Shown in pieces: positions 51,917 to 61,609 of a DNA stretch of 64,000 nt. Below the pieces are notes generated by a model. It made no database searches. It was given only the letters and a program-made list of their open reading frames with translations, and was not told where the DNA came from. The DNA is from Chitinophagaceae bacterium (lineage in GTDB: Bacteria; Bacteroidota; Bacteroidia; Chitinophagales; Chitinophagaceae). Positions within the stretch are counted from its first letter, which is position 1; every line of letters starts with the position of its first letter. Where the stretch lies: positions 1 through 64,000 of the forward strand of contig JAMLGU010000011.1 of the NCBI GenBank assembly GCA_023957575.1. The letters run 5' to 3'. Position numbers and translations under genes: made by a program.

Positions 51917-52448
51917 AAGTTTGAGGTTTAAGGTTTTAGGTTCAAAGTTCAAGGTTCAAGGTTTTAGACGTTAGAATTTAGATTTGTGAATTGAGATTTA
52001 TGATTTGTGATTGCAGATTGCAGATTACTGATAATCAATTTAAACTGCCTAAAGCATACAGCCTAAGGCCCATAGCTTTTTTCGCCGCAGCTCATTGCCG
52101 TAGCCGTAGCTTCTTAAGGTTTAAAGTTTGAGGTTTAAGGTTCAAGGTTTGAAGATTACATTAGACTTTAGATTTTAGATTTTAGACGTTAGATTTGTGA
52201 TTTATGATTTGTGATTTATGACTTATGATTTATGATTGCAGATTGCTTACAGCCTAAGGCATATAGCCTAAAGCCTAAAAGCCGCAGCTCGTTAGGGTTT
52301 AAAGTTTAAGGTTCAAAGTTTAAGGTTTAAGGTTTCAGATTATGGATTGAAAATTATTGATTATCAATCGCTTAGAGCCTACAGCCTACAGCCTACAGCC
52401 TACAGCTTATATGGTCGCAGCCGATTATCGAAGCCGTAGCCTGTTAAG
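51917..52448 (+). repeat. Composite array of degenerate 7-bp repeats
   Basis: About 530 bases between tonB and psd with a 7-base period and changing unit. Blocks run GGTTTAA/GGTTCAA, then TTTTAGA-like, then GATTTGT/GATTTAT/GATTGCA, then AGCCTAA/AGCATAC, then a GC-rich GCCGCAGCTCnTT/GCCGTAG segment. The whole order recurs three times (starting near 51917, 52117 and 52297). The last copy holds five exact AGCCTAC units (52376-52410). No open frame; it ends just before the psd promoter. Confidence 0.9.
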
Positions 52449-52472
52449 ATTTAAAATTCAATAATTTAGTTG

Positions 52473-52480
52473 TAAATTTG
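52473..52480 (+). promoter_or_regulatory. -7 element of psd
   Basis: TAAATTTG, exact match, 15 bases before ATG 52496. It overlaps the TTG (52478) that begins the longest frame, which supports the ATG as start. Confidence 0.55.
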
Positions 52481-52495
52481 CAACAAAATTCACAA

Positions 52496-53155
52496 ATGAC
52501 ATTACACAGGGAAGGCAATGCCACTATCAGTATAGCCACATTATTATTTTTGGCAATTAATGCAATCAGTTATAAAGTTTTGTTCGAAAATTATTTTGCA
52601 ATATTTATAATTCTTTTAATCATCACATTTTTTTTATTGGGAATCATTTTATGGTTTTTCAGAATTCCAAAAAGAACATTCACTTCGGATGACAATGTTA
52701 TAGTTGCTCCTTGTGATGGCAAAGTGGTAGTAATTGAAGAAGTGCAGGCTGATGAATATTTTCCCGACAAAAGAATACAGGTTTCAATTTTTATGAGTCC
52801 GTTAAATGTTCATGCTAATTTTAATCCCGTAAGTGGCGAAATTGTATATAATCAATATCATAAGGGGAAATATTTAGTGGCATGGCATCCCAAATCTTCT
52901 ACCGAAAATGAAAGACATACCAATGTTTATAAAACTGAGGGTGGCAAAGAAGTGCTCACCAAACAAATAGCGGGCGCTCTGGCAAAAAGAATTGTAAACT
53001 ATAATGAAGTAGGTAAGAAAGTAAAACAGGCCGGTGAAATGGGATTTATCAAATTTGGCTCGCGAGTAGATTTGTTTATTCCCTCAAGTGCCGATATAAA
53101 AGTAAAATTGGGTGACAAAACCACGGGTGGCATTTCGGTAATTGCACAGTGGTAA
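52496..53155 (+). CDS. psd: Phosphatidylserine decarboxylase (short, self-cleaving)
   Basis: Converts phosphatidylserine to phosphatidylethanolamine at the membrane. Two membrane helices at residues 11-54, then the catalytic part with SIFMSPLNVHANFNP and the self-processing site FGSR, where S189 after G188 becomes the pyruvoyl group of the alpha chain. 219 residues, matching the short PSD class common in Bacteroidota. Start ATG 52496. No pssA gene nearby. Confidence 0.93.
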   Translation: MTLHREGNATISIATLLFLAINAISYKVLFENYFAIFIILLIITFFLLGIILWFFRIPKRTFTSDDNVIVAPCDGKVVVIEEVQADEYFPDKRIQVSIFMSPLNVHANFNPVSGEIVYNQYHKGKYLVAWHPKSSTENERHTNVYKTEGGKEVLTKQIAGALAKRIVNYNEVGKKVKQAGEMGFIKFGSRVDLFIPSSADIKVKLGDKTTGGISVIAQW

Positions 53156-53209
53156 AAAATTTGAGCGGCACCTACGGTACCGCTCATTTAATATGACAAA
53201 CAATCGGAT

Positions 53210-54604
<1,395 letters not shown>

Positions 54605-54626
54605 TTAAATTTCAACTTTATTTTTT

Positions 54627-56003
54627 CTAAGAAACCACAGGCTTTAGTTTTGCCGTAAAGTGCCGCAATAATTTCGCTTCTTCGGTAATTAGCAGCCCTT
54701 TATATTTTTTTCGGTTTTTAAAAACTTCAATAATTACTTCTGCCACATAATCTATATGGCTTTGAGTGTAAACCCTTCTGGGAATTGCCAGACGAACCAA
54801 CTCCAGTTTGGAAGGAATCAGTTTCCCTTTTTCATCATATTTCCCAAACATCAGTGAACCGATTTCTACAGCCCTGATGCCTCCTTCTTCATACAATGCA
54901 CAGCACAAGGCCTGCCCCGGATATTGGTCAACAGGAATATGTTTTAAAAATTCTTTCGCATCCAAATAAACAGCATGACCTCCTGCCGGTCGCATCACAG
55001 GCACACCTGCATTATGCAATTTTTCGGTAAGATATTCAATGCTACGTATGCGATATTGGAGATAACTTTCATCTACTACTTCTTCTAACCCGATAGCAAT
55101 AGCCTCCAGGTCGCGCCCGGCAAGACCTCCATAGGTAGGAAAACCTTCGGTAATGATTAACAGATTTCTTGCTTCCTGAGCCAGATGTTCGCTTCGCAAG
55201 GCCAAAAAACCTCCAATATTGGCAATGGCATCTTTTTTAGCGCTCATGGTTGCACCATCAGCATAAGAAAACATTTCACGTGCAATATCAATCACCTGTT
55301 TTTTTGCATATCCTTTTTCACGGAGTTTTATGAAATAAGCATTTTCTGCAAAGCGGCAACAATCAATAAAGAGAGGAATTTTATATTGTTTGCAAATCTT
55401 GCTTACCTCTCTGATATTTTTCATGCTTACCGGTTGTCCACCACCCGAGTTATTGGTAACAGTAAGAATCACCATTGGAATATTTTCTGCGCCTTTCTCT
55501 TTAATCACTTTTTTCAACGCTACAGTATCCATGTTGCCTTTAAAAGGAGCAGGAATGGCAGGATGTTTACCTTCTTCACACACCAGGTCAATTCCTTCGG
55601 CGCCGCTAAACTCAATATTGGCGCGGGTTGTATCAAACAAGGTATTGCTGATAAAATATTTCCCCTTTCCACCCACAAGGCTAAATAATATTTTTTCGGA
55701 TGCTCTGCCCTGATGAGTAGGTATGATAAATTCCATCCCGGTGATGCTTTGCACGGCATCTTTAAAACGATAAAAACTGGGGCTGCCCGCGTAAGACTCG
55801 TCGCCACTCATCATACCTGCCCACTGCCGGCTACTCATGGCATTGGTACCACTGTCGGTAAGCAGATCAATCAACACATCGTTTGAGTCTATCAAAAATG
55901 GATTGTAATGCGCTTTTCTTAATATTTTCGTTCTTTCTTCTTTTGTATTAAAATATATCGGTTCTACGGACTTAATCCGGAACGGCTCAATAATTGTTTT
56001 CAT
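54627..56003 (-). CDS. tnaA: Tryptophanase
   Basis: PLP enzyme splitting L-tryptophan to indole, pyruvate and ammonia. PLP lysine K257 in ATMSAKKDAI. Tryptophanase-specific residues are present: D124 in LFDTTR (E. coli D137), I381 in AVEIGS (E. coli I396) and H448 in LRHFTAK (E. coli H463). 458 residues (E. coli 471). First gene of the tnaA-tpl pair; no tnaB permease in the window. A possible 26-codon Trp-containing leader ends 119 bases upstream. Confidence 0.94.
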   Translation of the reverse strand: MKTIIEPFRIKSVEPIYFNTKEERTKILRKAHYNPFLIDSNDVLIDLLTDSGTNAMSSRQWAGMMSGDESYAGSPSFYRFKDAVQSITGMEFIIPTHQGRASEKILFSLVGGKGKYFISNTLFDTTRANIEFSGAEGIDLVCEEGKHPAIPAPFKGNMDTVALKKVIKEKGAENIPMVILTVTNNSGGGQPVSMKNIREVSKICKQYKIPLFIDCCRFAENAYFIKLREKGYAKKQVIDIAREMFSYADGATMSAKKDAIANIGGFLALRSEHLAQEARNLLIITEGFPTYGGLAGRDLEAIAIGLEEVVDESYLQYRIRSIEYLTEKLHNAGVPVMRPAGGHAVYLDAKEFLKHIPVDQYPGQALCCALYEEGGIRAVEIGSLMFGKYDEKGKLIPSKLELVRLAIPRRVYTQSHIDYVAEVIIEVFKNRKKYKGLLITEEAKLLRHFTAKLKPVVS

Positions 56004-56122
56004 TCTATTAAATTTTTAGTAAATGGTATAATAATACAATTACATGTTTGGCATTTGGCCATAACCTGCAATACGGCAATACAGCAGAAAAATCTGTATA
56101 GCAAAAATTATAAAAAGTAGAA

Positions 56123-56203
56123 TTAAGTAGGTTTGCGAAGAATTTTACTCCAAAGAATAAGAGCAGCCCTCATGCTTTTACTATGGTATTGGCAAACTTT
56201 CAT
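56123..56203 (-). CDS. Possible leader peptide upstream of tnaA-tpl
   Basis: 26 codons, ATG 56203 to TAA 56123, reading MKVCQYHSKS then MRAALILWSKILRKPT, with one Trp (residue 18) and a Pro next to last. In E. coli the 24-residue TnaC leader has one essential Trp (12) and ends in Pro and controls tnaA by Trp-induced ribosome stalling. Here the Trp-Pro distance is 7 rather than 12 and there is no Asp between, so it is not a TnaC homologue by sequence. A promoter-like TTTG-N21-CATCTTTG (56208-56240) ends 4 bases before its ATG. Small-ORF chance is real. Confidence 0.3.
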   Translation of the reverse strand: MKVCQYHSKSMRAALILWSKILRKPT

Positions 56204-56305
56204 AATGCAAAGATGAATAAAATAAATCATCTGAAACAAATATTTTTTAATTAACACTTTCAGAATTGACTTTTTCCATTATTTTTCAAAGACAATTAAC
56301 TCAAA

Positions 56306-56857
56306 TTATTCCAGTACTTTGATGAGTTTTGCAAAATGGCGCAAATAGTAACCCTCAAACCGGCTTTCTATTACACCTTTACTACTTGAAGAATGTAGAA
56401 AAATAATATCGGGTTGGGTTTGGGTGATAATGCCGATGTGGCTGATACCTTTGTTATCGCTACCGGTAAACAATATCAAATCGCCCGGTCGGGCCTCTTT
56501 CATTTCAATAGTTTTACCCATATTTTCATAATTATAGGAGGCTCGCGGGGCCTTGATTCCAAAGTGATTAAAAACTAAGAATAACAATCCCGAGCAATCT
56601 AATCCGGCCGAAGGATCTGCAGAAGCATATAGGTATGGCGTTCCTAAATAAGTTTTTGAGTAAGCAATGAGGTCATTTCGATTAATGTTCAATAATTTAC
56701 CGGCCGCTAAAGACATTGTTGTTGAGCCTGTATTATTTGTGCTATGGGTAGCCACCGAATTTTCTTTAACAGGGCCGGCTTTCAGTTTTTTGGTACTGCT
56801 GCATGAAAAGAAAAGCATTGCAAAAACAAGAACCGAGAATAATGTAGCTGTTTTCAT
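56306..56857 (-). CDS. NlpC/P60-family lipoprotein peptidase
   Basis: Cysteine endopeptidase that cuts stem peptides of peptidoglycan. Lipobox FFSC with lipidated C19, a Ser/Thr/Asn-rich linker, then the C40 domain: catalytic C88 in GLDCSGLLF, RPGDLILF, and catalytic His in ISHIGI near residue 137, third residue in FLHSSSS. 183 residues. A surface or outer-membrane lipoprotein facing the periplasm. Separate from tnaA by 300 bases that hold the possible leader. Confidence 0.9.
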   Translation of the reverse strand: MKTATLFSVLVFAMLFFSCSSTKKLKAGPVKENSVATHSTNNTGSTTMSLAAGKLLNINRNDLIAYSKTYLGTPYLYASADPSAGLDCSGLLFLVFNHFGIKAPRASYNYENMGKTIEMKEARPGDLILFTGSDNKGISHIGIITQTQPDIIFLHSSSSKGVIESRFEGYYLRHFAKLIKVLE

Positions 56858-57005
56858 ACATTCAAAAGGCAGAAATTAAATTATTTTGGCTTTACAATCC
56901 TTTTCCGAAATTATCATAAAAAAAATACAGTAGAGAATCATTCATCAATGAACTGATTAGCAAAAACTAATAATATCATTAACATCAAAAACCCTACTGT
57001 AGCAC

Positions 57006-57028
57006 AAAAAGCCTCTCAGAAAGAGGCT
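57006..57028 (-). terminator. Terminator of the RRM protein gene
   Basis: Minus-strand AGCCTCT/AGAGGCT hairpin with a 5-base loop, followed by TTTTTG. 24 bases beyond the stop at 57052. Confidence 0.9.
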
Positions 57029-57051
57029 AAAAAATCTTTTATAAAAAGGGA

Positions 57052-57399
57052 TTAATATTTTCTATCGTAACCGCCACGGCTTCCGTAACCGCCGCCACCT
57101 TTTTTGTAGCCGCCGCCGCCGCCAAAGCTTTTCTTTTTGTAGCCACCACTACCACCTTCTTTTGGACGGCTTTCATTAACAACAATATTTCTGCCGTCAA
57201 TTTCTTTACCGTTCAAAGCTTCGATAGCAGCTTTTGCTTCTTCATCATTGGCCATTTCAACAAATCCGAAACCTTTACTACGATTACTAAATTTGTCTAA
57301 AACGATTTTTGCAGAAGAAATTTCTCCAAATTCAGAAAATAAATTTTCCAACTCCTGATCACTCAGGTTCCAACTAAGATTACCAACGTAAATGTTCAT
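57052..57399 (-). CDS. Glycine-rich RRM RNA-binding protein
   Basis: Single RNA-recognition motif with a Gly-rich tail, like cyanobacterial and Bacteroidota Rbp proteins. RNP2 is IYVGNL (residues 3-8) and RNP1 is KGFGFVEM near 43-50; then GRNIVVNESRP ends the RRM. The tail (from about residue 82) is GGSGGYKKKSFGGGGG and further GGY/KK repeats, RGG-like. 115 residues from ATG 57399 (an in-frame ATG 33 bases upstream lacks RRM sequence). Probably binds mRNA; cold induction is common in such proteins but not shown here. Confidence 0.92.
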   Translation of the reverse strand: MNIYVGNLSWNLSDQELENLFSEFGEISSAKIVLDKFSNRSKGFGFVEMANDEEAKAAIEALNGKEIDGRNIVVNESRPKEGGSGGYKKKSFGGGGGYKKGGGGYGSRGGYDRKY

Positions 57400-57505
57400 T
57401 TTTAAAATAATTTTATAATAGAAAAAGTGCAAAACAGTACTAAAAAACCATTGAACATTTGTGATATTCCGGAACCTTATTACTGAGTGAACACCAAATA
57501 ATTAT

Positions 57506-57540
57506 CAAATATAGGTTAAAAAACAAGGTTTCCACCAAAA
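57506..57540 (-). promoter_or_regulatory. Promoter of the RRM protein gene
   Basis: Minus-strand TTTTG (57536-57540), about 22 bases, TATATTTG (57506-57513, exact). Predicted leader of about 100 bases, long for this window, so post-transcriptional control is possible. The rest of the 57400-57745 gap is AT-rich with a TTA run near 57667-57680 and no other feature seen. Confidence 0.5.
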
Positions 57541-57745
57541 AAATATTTTTTTGAAAGAAAATCAACCAATAAAAAGCCAAAAAATGACCTGAAATATGCC
57601 CGTTTAATGAATAAAATTCCTGCCAAATAAAAATTATTCATGACACAATATATTTTTATGATATTTGTATTATTATTATTATCAATTAATTAAGCAATAA
57701 AATTAAAAATAAAGAATAAATAATAATAACTAATACCTATGAACC

Positions 57746-59131
57746 TCAAAAATAAATGCTACCGCCTATAAATTCTCTAAAAATTGAGTTAAAGGGAATT
57801 TTATCGGCATCTAATGGTTTGCAAAAAGACAACAGATTCAACAATCTTTCCTTTGTATCCACATGAATACTTTCTGTTCCAATCATATTTAAAACTTCTT
57901 CTGCAAAGGGACGCATGGCATTCAGTTCGTACAGCAGGCTCGAGTTAAACATAGCATCGGCTTCCTCCTCATATTTAAATATATTTTCATACTCACCTTT
58001 TCTTACACTATCCCACTGTTCAAGTGTAGCTTCGGGTTTAGTGCCTCTAAAACGAAAGCCTCTCACCATCCTGCGCATCAGCCTTACCTCGGTGGTAGGG
58101 ATACGGTTAACCAAATCTACATTCAACTCAAAAAGAGCGCTAATGTACACCTTAAACAAAAAGTTTCGATGGATGCCCGGCAGCAGATTCGGATTTAACG
58201 CATGAAGCCCTTCAATAACTAAAATATCTGAATAGCCCAAATTCATAGTATTCGTTTGTGGCAACCTGGAGCCGGTTACAAAATCAAAAATCGGGGTCTG
58301 AACCGTTTCTCCATTAATCAGTTGCAGAATATGCTTTTGCAACAGCGGCAGATCGAGCGCATTCAAACTTTCAAAATCATAATTTCCATCGCTGTCGCGA
58401 GGCGTAAATTCCCTGTTTACAAAATAATCATCCAATGACTGCGGTATCGGCCTCAGCCCGTTTACTCTAAGCTGCATAGAAAGTCGTTGGGCAAAAGTGG
58501 TTTTGCCGGATGATGAAGGACCCGAAATAAGCACCACCCTAATGGCATGATGCGCCCTCAATATCAAATCGGCAATATCTGATATTTCTTTTTCCTGCAT
58601 AGCTTCCGCAATGCCAATCAATTCATTGCCACGCCCCGCATCTATAAAACTATTGAGGTCAGGCATCAGTTCTATCCCAATATTACTCAGCCATGACTGG
58701 GTTCTTTCGTAAGTGGCCGCCAGTTTTTTGGGCAGCACCAAAGGCGACCCATCAATAGCGCCAATAGAAAAGTCGATGATAAAACCACCGGAAAACGGAA
58801 TGATTCTAAACATTTCTGCCATTGAGGTATTGGTGTTGGCCGGATAAATAGTGCGCACCAGCTTATTTTCCAATTTGTAATGATAATAACCATCCCTTTT
58901 GTACAAAAATTTGATTGGACTATTATTGTTCACCCATTCTTTCATCCGAAACTCGATTTGCCTTACCTCCCTTACCGAAAGAACAGAACGGGCAAGCCTG
59001 CAAAACACTCCATCCTGAATAGAATAAGCTGTCTTTAAGTTATCATCAGGAAAAAGCGCTTCAGTTATTTTTATTAAGCCAAGCTTTGTTGTCTGCCGCC
59101 GTTGACGTAAATGAGTTTCTTCCATAGTCAT
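57746..59131 (-). CDS. Uridine-kinase-like nucleoside kinase with N-terminal extension
   Basis: The C-terminal half is a phosphoribulokinase/uridine kinase P-loop domain: GPSSSGKTTFAQRL near residues 204-217, SLDDYFVNREFTPRD, and DILVIEGLHALNP near 308. The N-terminal 180 residues resemble the threonyl-tRNA-synthetase second-additional-domain region that is fused to this kinase in many Bacteroidota and Firmicutes (for example FIIDFSIGAIDGSPLVLP). 461 residues against about 210 for plain Udk. Start ATG 59131. Substrate most likely a nucleoside. Confidence 0.86.
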   Translation of the reverse strand: MTMEETHLRQRRQTTKLGLIKITEALFPDDNLKTAYSIQDGVFCRLARSVLSVREVRQIEFRMKEWVNNNSPIKFLYKRDGYYHYKLENKLVRTIYPANTNTSMAEMFRIIPFSGGFIIDFSIGAIDGSPLVLPKKLAATYERTQSWLSNIGIELMPDLNSFIDAGRGNELIGIAEAMQEKEISDIADLILRAHHAIRVVLISGPSSSGKTTFAQRLSMQLRVNGLRPIPQSLDDYFVNREFTPRDSDGNYDFESLNALDLPLLQKHILQLINGETVQTPIFDFVTGSRLPQTNTMNLGYSDILVIEGLHALNPNLLPGIHRNFLFKVYISALFELNVDLVNRIPTTEVRLMRRMVRGFRFRGTKPEATLEQWDSVRKGEYENIFKYEEEADAMFNSSLLYELNAMRPFAEEVLNMIGTESIHVDTKERLLNLLSFCKPLDADKIPFNSIFREFIGGSIYF

Positions 59132-59482
59132 TTCTTTTAAGTATTCAATTTCATATACTTTATCATGATTTTCAGAAAATTAATAAACAGCGAATCATTC
59201 TCATATTTGAGTGTTATAAAGTTACTTAATAATTAAAAGAAAAAGAAGAATTAGTTGAAGTGCTACCATTTATAACTTTGTATTCATACATCGGAACGGG
59301 TTATTAATTTTGGGCTTTGACAACCTCAAAATTATGGGAACTATTAGTCAATTATAATAACATGAGAAAAGTGCTATTATCAGTAAGATGCGTTGATAAA
59401 ATAAACTCCACTGCACAAAAGTATCTTTTCGGGCTTGTTGTCGTTTGAACGGGAAAATAGACATTGGGAACCTATGAGTTCC
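59132..59482. other. Intergenic, no gene seen
   Basis: About 350 AT-rich bases between the kinase start and the hicAB control region. No long frame; a small hairpin (GGAAC/GTTCC, 59468-59482) is the only structure noticed. It should hold the kinase promoter, but no exact minus-strand TAnnTTTG was found. Confidence 0.4.
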
Positions 59483-59582
59483 AATAATTATTCAAAATAG
59501 TTCACTTTTGGTAGAAAACTTTATCCGATTTTCAATAATTATTGAATAACTTTTTGTATTGATAGAAATAATTCTATCTTTG
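59483..59582 (+). promoter_or_regulatory. hicAB promoter and operator-like palindromes
   Basis: Promoter TTTG (59553-59556), 18 bases, TATCTTTG (59575-59582), close to the Bacteroidota consensus. GATAGAA-ATAA-TTCTATC (59561-59578) is an inverted repeat with perfect 7-bp arms that runs into the -7 box. Upstream, TTCAATAATTATTGAA (59531-59546) is a perfect 16-bp palindrome, and its core AATAATTATT recurs at 59483-59492, 51 bp away centre to centre. These are good candidates for HicB autorepression sites. Confidence 0.6.
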
Positions 59583-59609
59583 AATAATCAGGCAAAACAA
59601 ATATTGCAC

Positions 59610-59807
59610 ATGAAAAGATTTAAAGTAAAAGAAATCATCGAGACCTTAAAAGCAGACGGTTGGTTTCTTTGCAATCACAACGGAACCAGCCACCGGCAGT
59701 TTAAACACCCTGTTAAAAAAGGCAAGGTTACGGTGAATGGAAAGCCAAGTGATACTTTATCACAGGAATTATTAAACAGTATTTTTAAACAGGCAGGGTG
59801 GAAATAA
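59610..59807 (+). CDS. hicA: HicA mRNA-interferase toxin
   Basis: Small double-stranded-RNA-binding-fold ribonuclease toxin. 65 residues from ATG 59610: KEIIETLKADGWFL, catalytic H28 in NGTSHRQFKHP, and the basic GKVTVNGKPSDTL strand. A longer frame from 59559 would run through the promoter and is rejected. HicB follows after 18 bases, giving the usual toxin-first order. Confidence 0.94.
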   Translation: MKRFKVKEIIETLKADGWFLCNHNGTSHRQFKHPVKKGKVTVNGKPSDTLSQELLNSIFKQAGWK

Positions 59808-59825
59808 TCATTTAAAAAGCATAAA

Positions 59826-60242
59826 ATGAAAAAGATTAAGGTATTAGTTGAATGGTCGGGCGACAACTTTAGCGCCGGTACTGGTGAAATAAACGGGATG
59901 GTGTTTGCAACTGGTAAATCGCTGGATGACGTAAAGGAAAAATTTACGGAAGCATTTAAGTTTCATATTGAAGGTTCTTTATCAGATGGCGATAAATTAC
60001 CAGCTTATATAGTAAATGGAAAATATAAATTTGAATACGAATTGCAGGCATCCGCAATGCTTCATCTGGCAGATGGGTTAATTACCCGGTCGGCGCTTTC
60101 ACGTGTTACCGGCATTAATGAAAAACAACTCAGCCACTATCTCACAGGACATCGAAAAGCTCGTTTGAAACAAAACGAAAAAATAGCTTTAGGGATTAAA
60201 ACCATAAATAAACAAATTAACCATATAGCAAAACTTATATAA
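59826..60242 (+). CDS. hicB: HicB antitoxin with C-terminal HTH
   Basis: Antitoxin that caps HicA and represses the operon. The N-terminal degraded-RNase-H-like fold has VEWSGDNFSAGTGEINGMVFATGKSLDDV, and the C-terminal half is a helix-turn-helix (SALSRVTGINEKQLSHYLTG, about residues 92-111). 138 residues. The HTH should bind the palindromes upstream of hicA. Confidence 0.93.
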   Translation: MKKIKVLVEWSGDNFSAGTGEINGMVFATGKSLDDVKEKFTEAFKFHIEGSLSDGDKLPAYIVNGKYKFEYELQASAMLHLADGLITRSALSRVTGINEKQLSHYLTGHRKARLKQNEKIALGIKTINKQINHIAKLI

Positions 60243-60339
60243 CTTTTTTTGATAATTTCGCCCCTTGCCAACCATAAAATTACAGAGTACAATGGAGCCA
60301 TTTGAGACAACCCAATAAAAAGTAATGAAGTATTGCTGA

Positions 60340-60498
60340 CCGGCTACTGAGGTAGAAGACGGGAACTTTATTCACAAAACCAATGACCAACTGAGCTATT
60401 ATATGTACCTAGCCGACCCCGACAGCCTGAGTAATGAGGAATGGGCTATGCGATATGAAGAGCTGGAATGGATTAGGCGAAAAGAGGCAGGAAAATAG
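60340..60498 (+). pseudogene. Fragment of an unknown small protein
   Basis: An open frame of 52 codons ending at TAG 60498, with no start after the upstream stop at 60337. It includes NDQLSYYMYLADPDSL and EEWAMRYEELEWIRRKEAGK, a charged helical end with strong protein-like composition. An ATG in another frame at about 60323 suggests a frameshifted gene. Family not recognised. Lies 100 bases after hicB. Confidence 0.35.
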
Positions 60499-60501
60499 AC
60501 C

Positions 60502-60582
60502 CTATTTAAGGAATAGTTGAATTAAAAGTCGAATAAACCCAATGGCTATCAAGACCAAAAAAAGAAAACCCCAGATGTTCAT
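60502..60582 (-). CDS. Possible 26-residue membrane peptide
   Basis: ATG 60582 to TAG 60502: MNIWGFLFLVLIAIGF followed by IRLLIQLFLK. One strongly hydrophobic helix with a lysine at the end, about the size of type I toxins or small membrane regulators. AT-rich DNA yields such frames by chance, and there is no promoter match, so confidence is low. Confidence 0.22.
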   Translation of the reverse strand: MNIWGFLFLVLIAIGFIRLLIQLFLK

Positions 60583-60662
60583 GTGATATTCCACTACAAA
60601 TTGTTTTCTACAAAGTTATCGCAAATAACACTGATTTAAGTGTTCTATTTGAATAAAAAGGC

Positions 60663-60695
60663 ACAGCATACAGCATAAAGCCCAAAGCATATAAG
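60663..60695 (+). repeat. Short array of the 7-bp repeat family
   Basis: CAGCATA CAGCATA AAGCCCA AAGCATA in direct succession. Same 7-base period and unit type (AGCATAC/AGCCTAA) as the long array at 51.9-52.4 kb. Confidence 0.7.
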
Positions 60696-60916
60696 CTTTG
60701 AATTGTTAGGCAAATGCATCTAAATTCACATTTAGGTAATCATTATCAATCCCAGAGGGATAAATTTATGATAGAACAGGATTGAACCCTATTTTCAGAA
60801 TTCCAAAGAGGTGAAATGCCATCCCTACACGATTTTGAACACTACCAAATGATAATCTCTATTATGTCATCAGCCTTTCAGGCTTCTTTTCAGACTAAAA
60901 ATCAGATGCGTTTGCC

Positions 60917-61063
60917 CTATTCGAATTGCTTTCTGCCATCAAGAAAAATTAAGATTTCAGCTTTTGATAAACTGACAGCAGTAACGGTGATGACACCTCC
61001 TTTGTTTTGCATACCGGCAAATTGCTCAATGTTGACTAACGTAATTGAATGTTTTATTTTCAC
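60917..61063 (-). pseudogene. Small unassigned frame, downstream half
   Basis: 48 codons from GTG 61063 to TAG 60917, including NKGGVITVTAVSLSKAEIL and ending FLDGRKQFE. Its GTG overlaps the TGA of the frame at 61060-61224 (GTGA). Either two coupled small genes or, more likely, pieces of one decayed gene. Not recognised. The opposite strand has a 104-codon frame (60816-61130) that looks less protein-like. Confidence 0.25.
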
Positions 61064-61224
61064 AGTTTGTTACTATCAATTAAATGAGTTGACCGCATTT
61101 TTAGCGACTCCCTCTTTACTGCATACATAGCCTCCTCACAGCGTTTGCCAAGTAAACTTATGTTTTCAAATTTTTGGTCAAAACCATCAGCAGCAACCGT
61201 TTTTACGTTTTGCAAAAGTTCCAA
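61060..61224 (-). pseudogene. Small unassigned frame, upstream half
   Basis: 54 codons open from TTG 61224: ELLQNVKTVAADGFDQKFE, then SLLGKRCEEAMYAVKRESLK. Helical and charged, protein-like. An ATG at 61250 (MNKYINTYYW) joins it after a one-base frameshift, which suggests a single damaged gene. Not recognised. From here to 61580 nothing else is seen apart from a 10-bp inverted repeat (61283-61292 with 61329-61338). Confidence 0.25.
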
Positions 61225-61581
61225 TAATAGGTATTAATATATTTGTTCATATCATTGGCTTTCTTTTTATCTTTGTGATAAGATAGTCAGAATAGCAGCT
61301 TTGGATTGCATTTTCCTTAGTGATGTTTTTCTGACTATTTCTTTTATTGTCCTGTCTTTATGTCTTTGTGCTTGTCCAACATATTTTGCAGTTTTACATA
61401 TACCAAATTTATATATTTGGTTACTGAAAATAGGCAATTAGTTGACAAAAAAAGCAATCCTCATTTTAAACATTATCTCTGGCAACAATAATATTCTGCA
61501 GAAGAATCAGTTTTCTATGAAAAAATCTTAATGGAATTATTTTTCAACCACTTAAAATACTATTTGTTATAAAGTAATATC

Positions 61582-61589
61582 TACCTTTG
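61582..61589 (+). promoter_or_regulatory. -7 element of the ferredoxin oxidoreductase beta gene
   Basis: TACCTTTG, exact TAnnTTTG match, 20 bases before ATG 61610. TTTG upstream at 61563 leaves a 15-base spacer, shorter than usual. Confidence 0.5.
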
Positions 61590-61609
61590 CAAATTATTAA
61601 TTTACAATT

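Noticed and set aside
51917..52448. CRISPR array
   Set aside because: Units are 7 bp and continuous; there are no unique spacers and no cas genes.
59559..59609. Longer hicA start
   Set aside because: This would place the -7 box and an operator-like inverted repeat inside the coding region; ATG 59610 gives the normal HicA N-terminus.
60816..61130. 104-codon plus-strand frame after hicB
   Set aside because: Composition is unlike a protein here, there is no promoter, and the opposite strand has more protein-like fragments.
61283..61338. ATAGTCAGAA/TTCTGACTAT inverted repeat as insertion-sequence ends or an sRNA
   Set aside because: Only 10 bp, no transposase between the arms, no target duplication and no terminator run.
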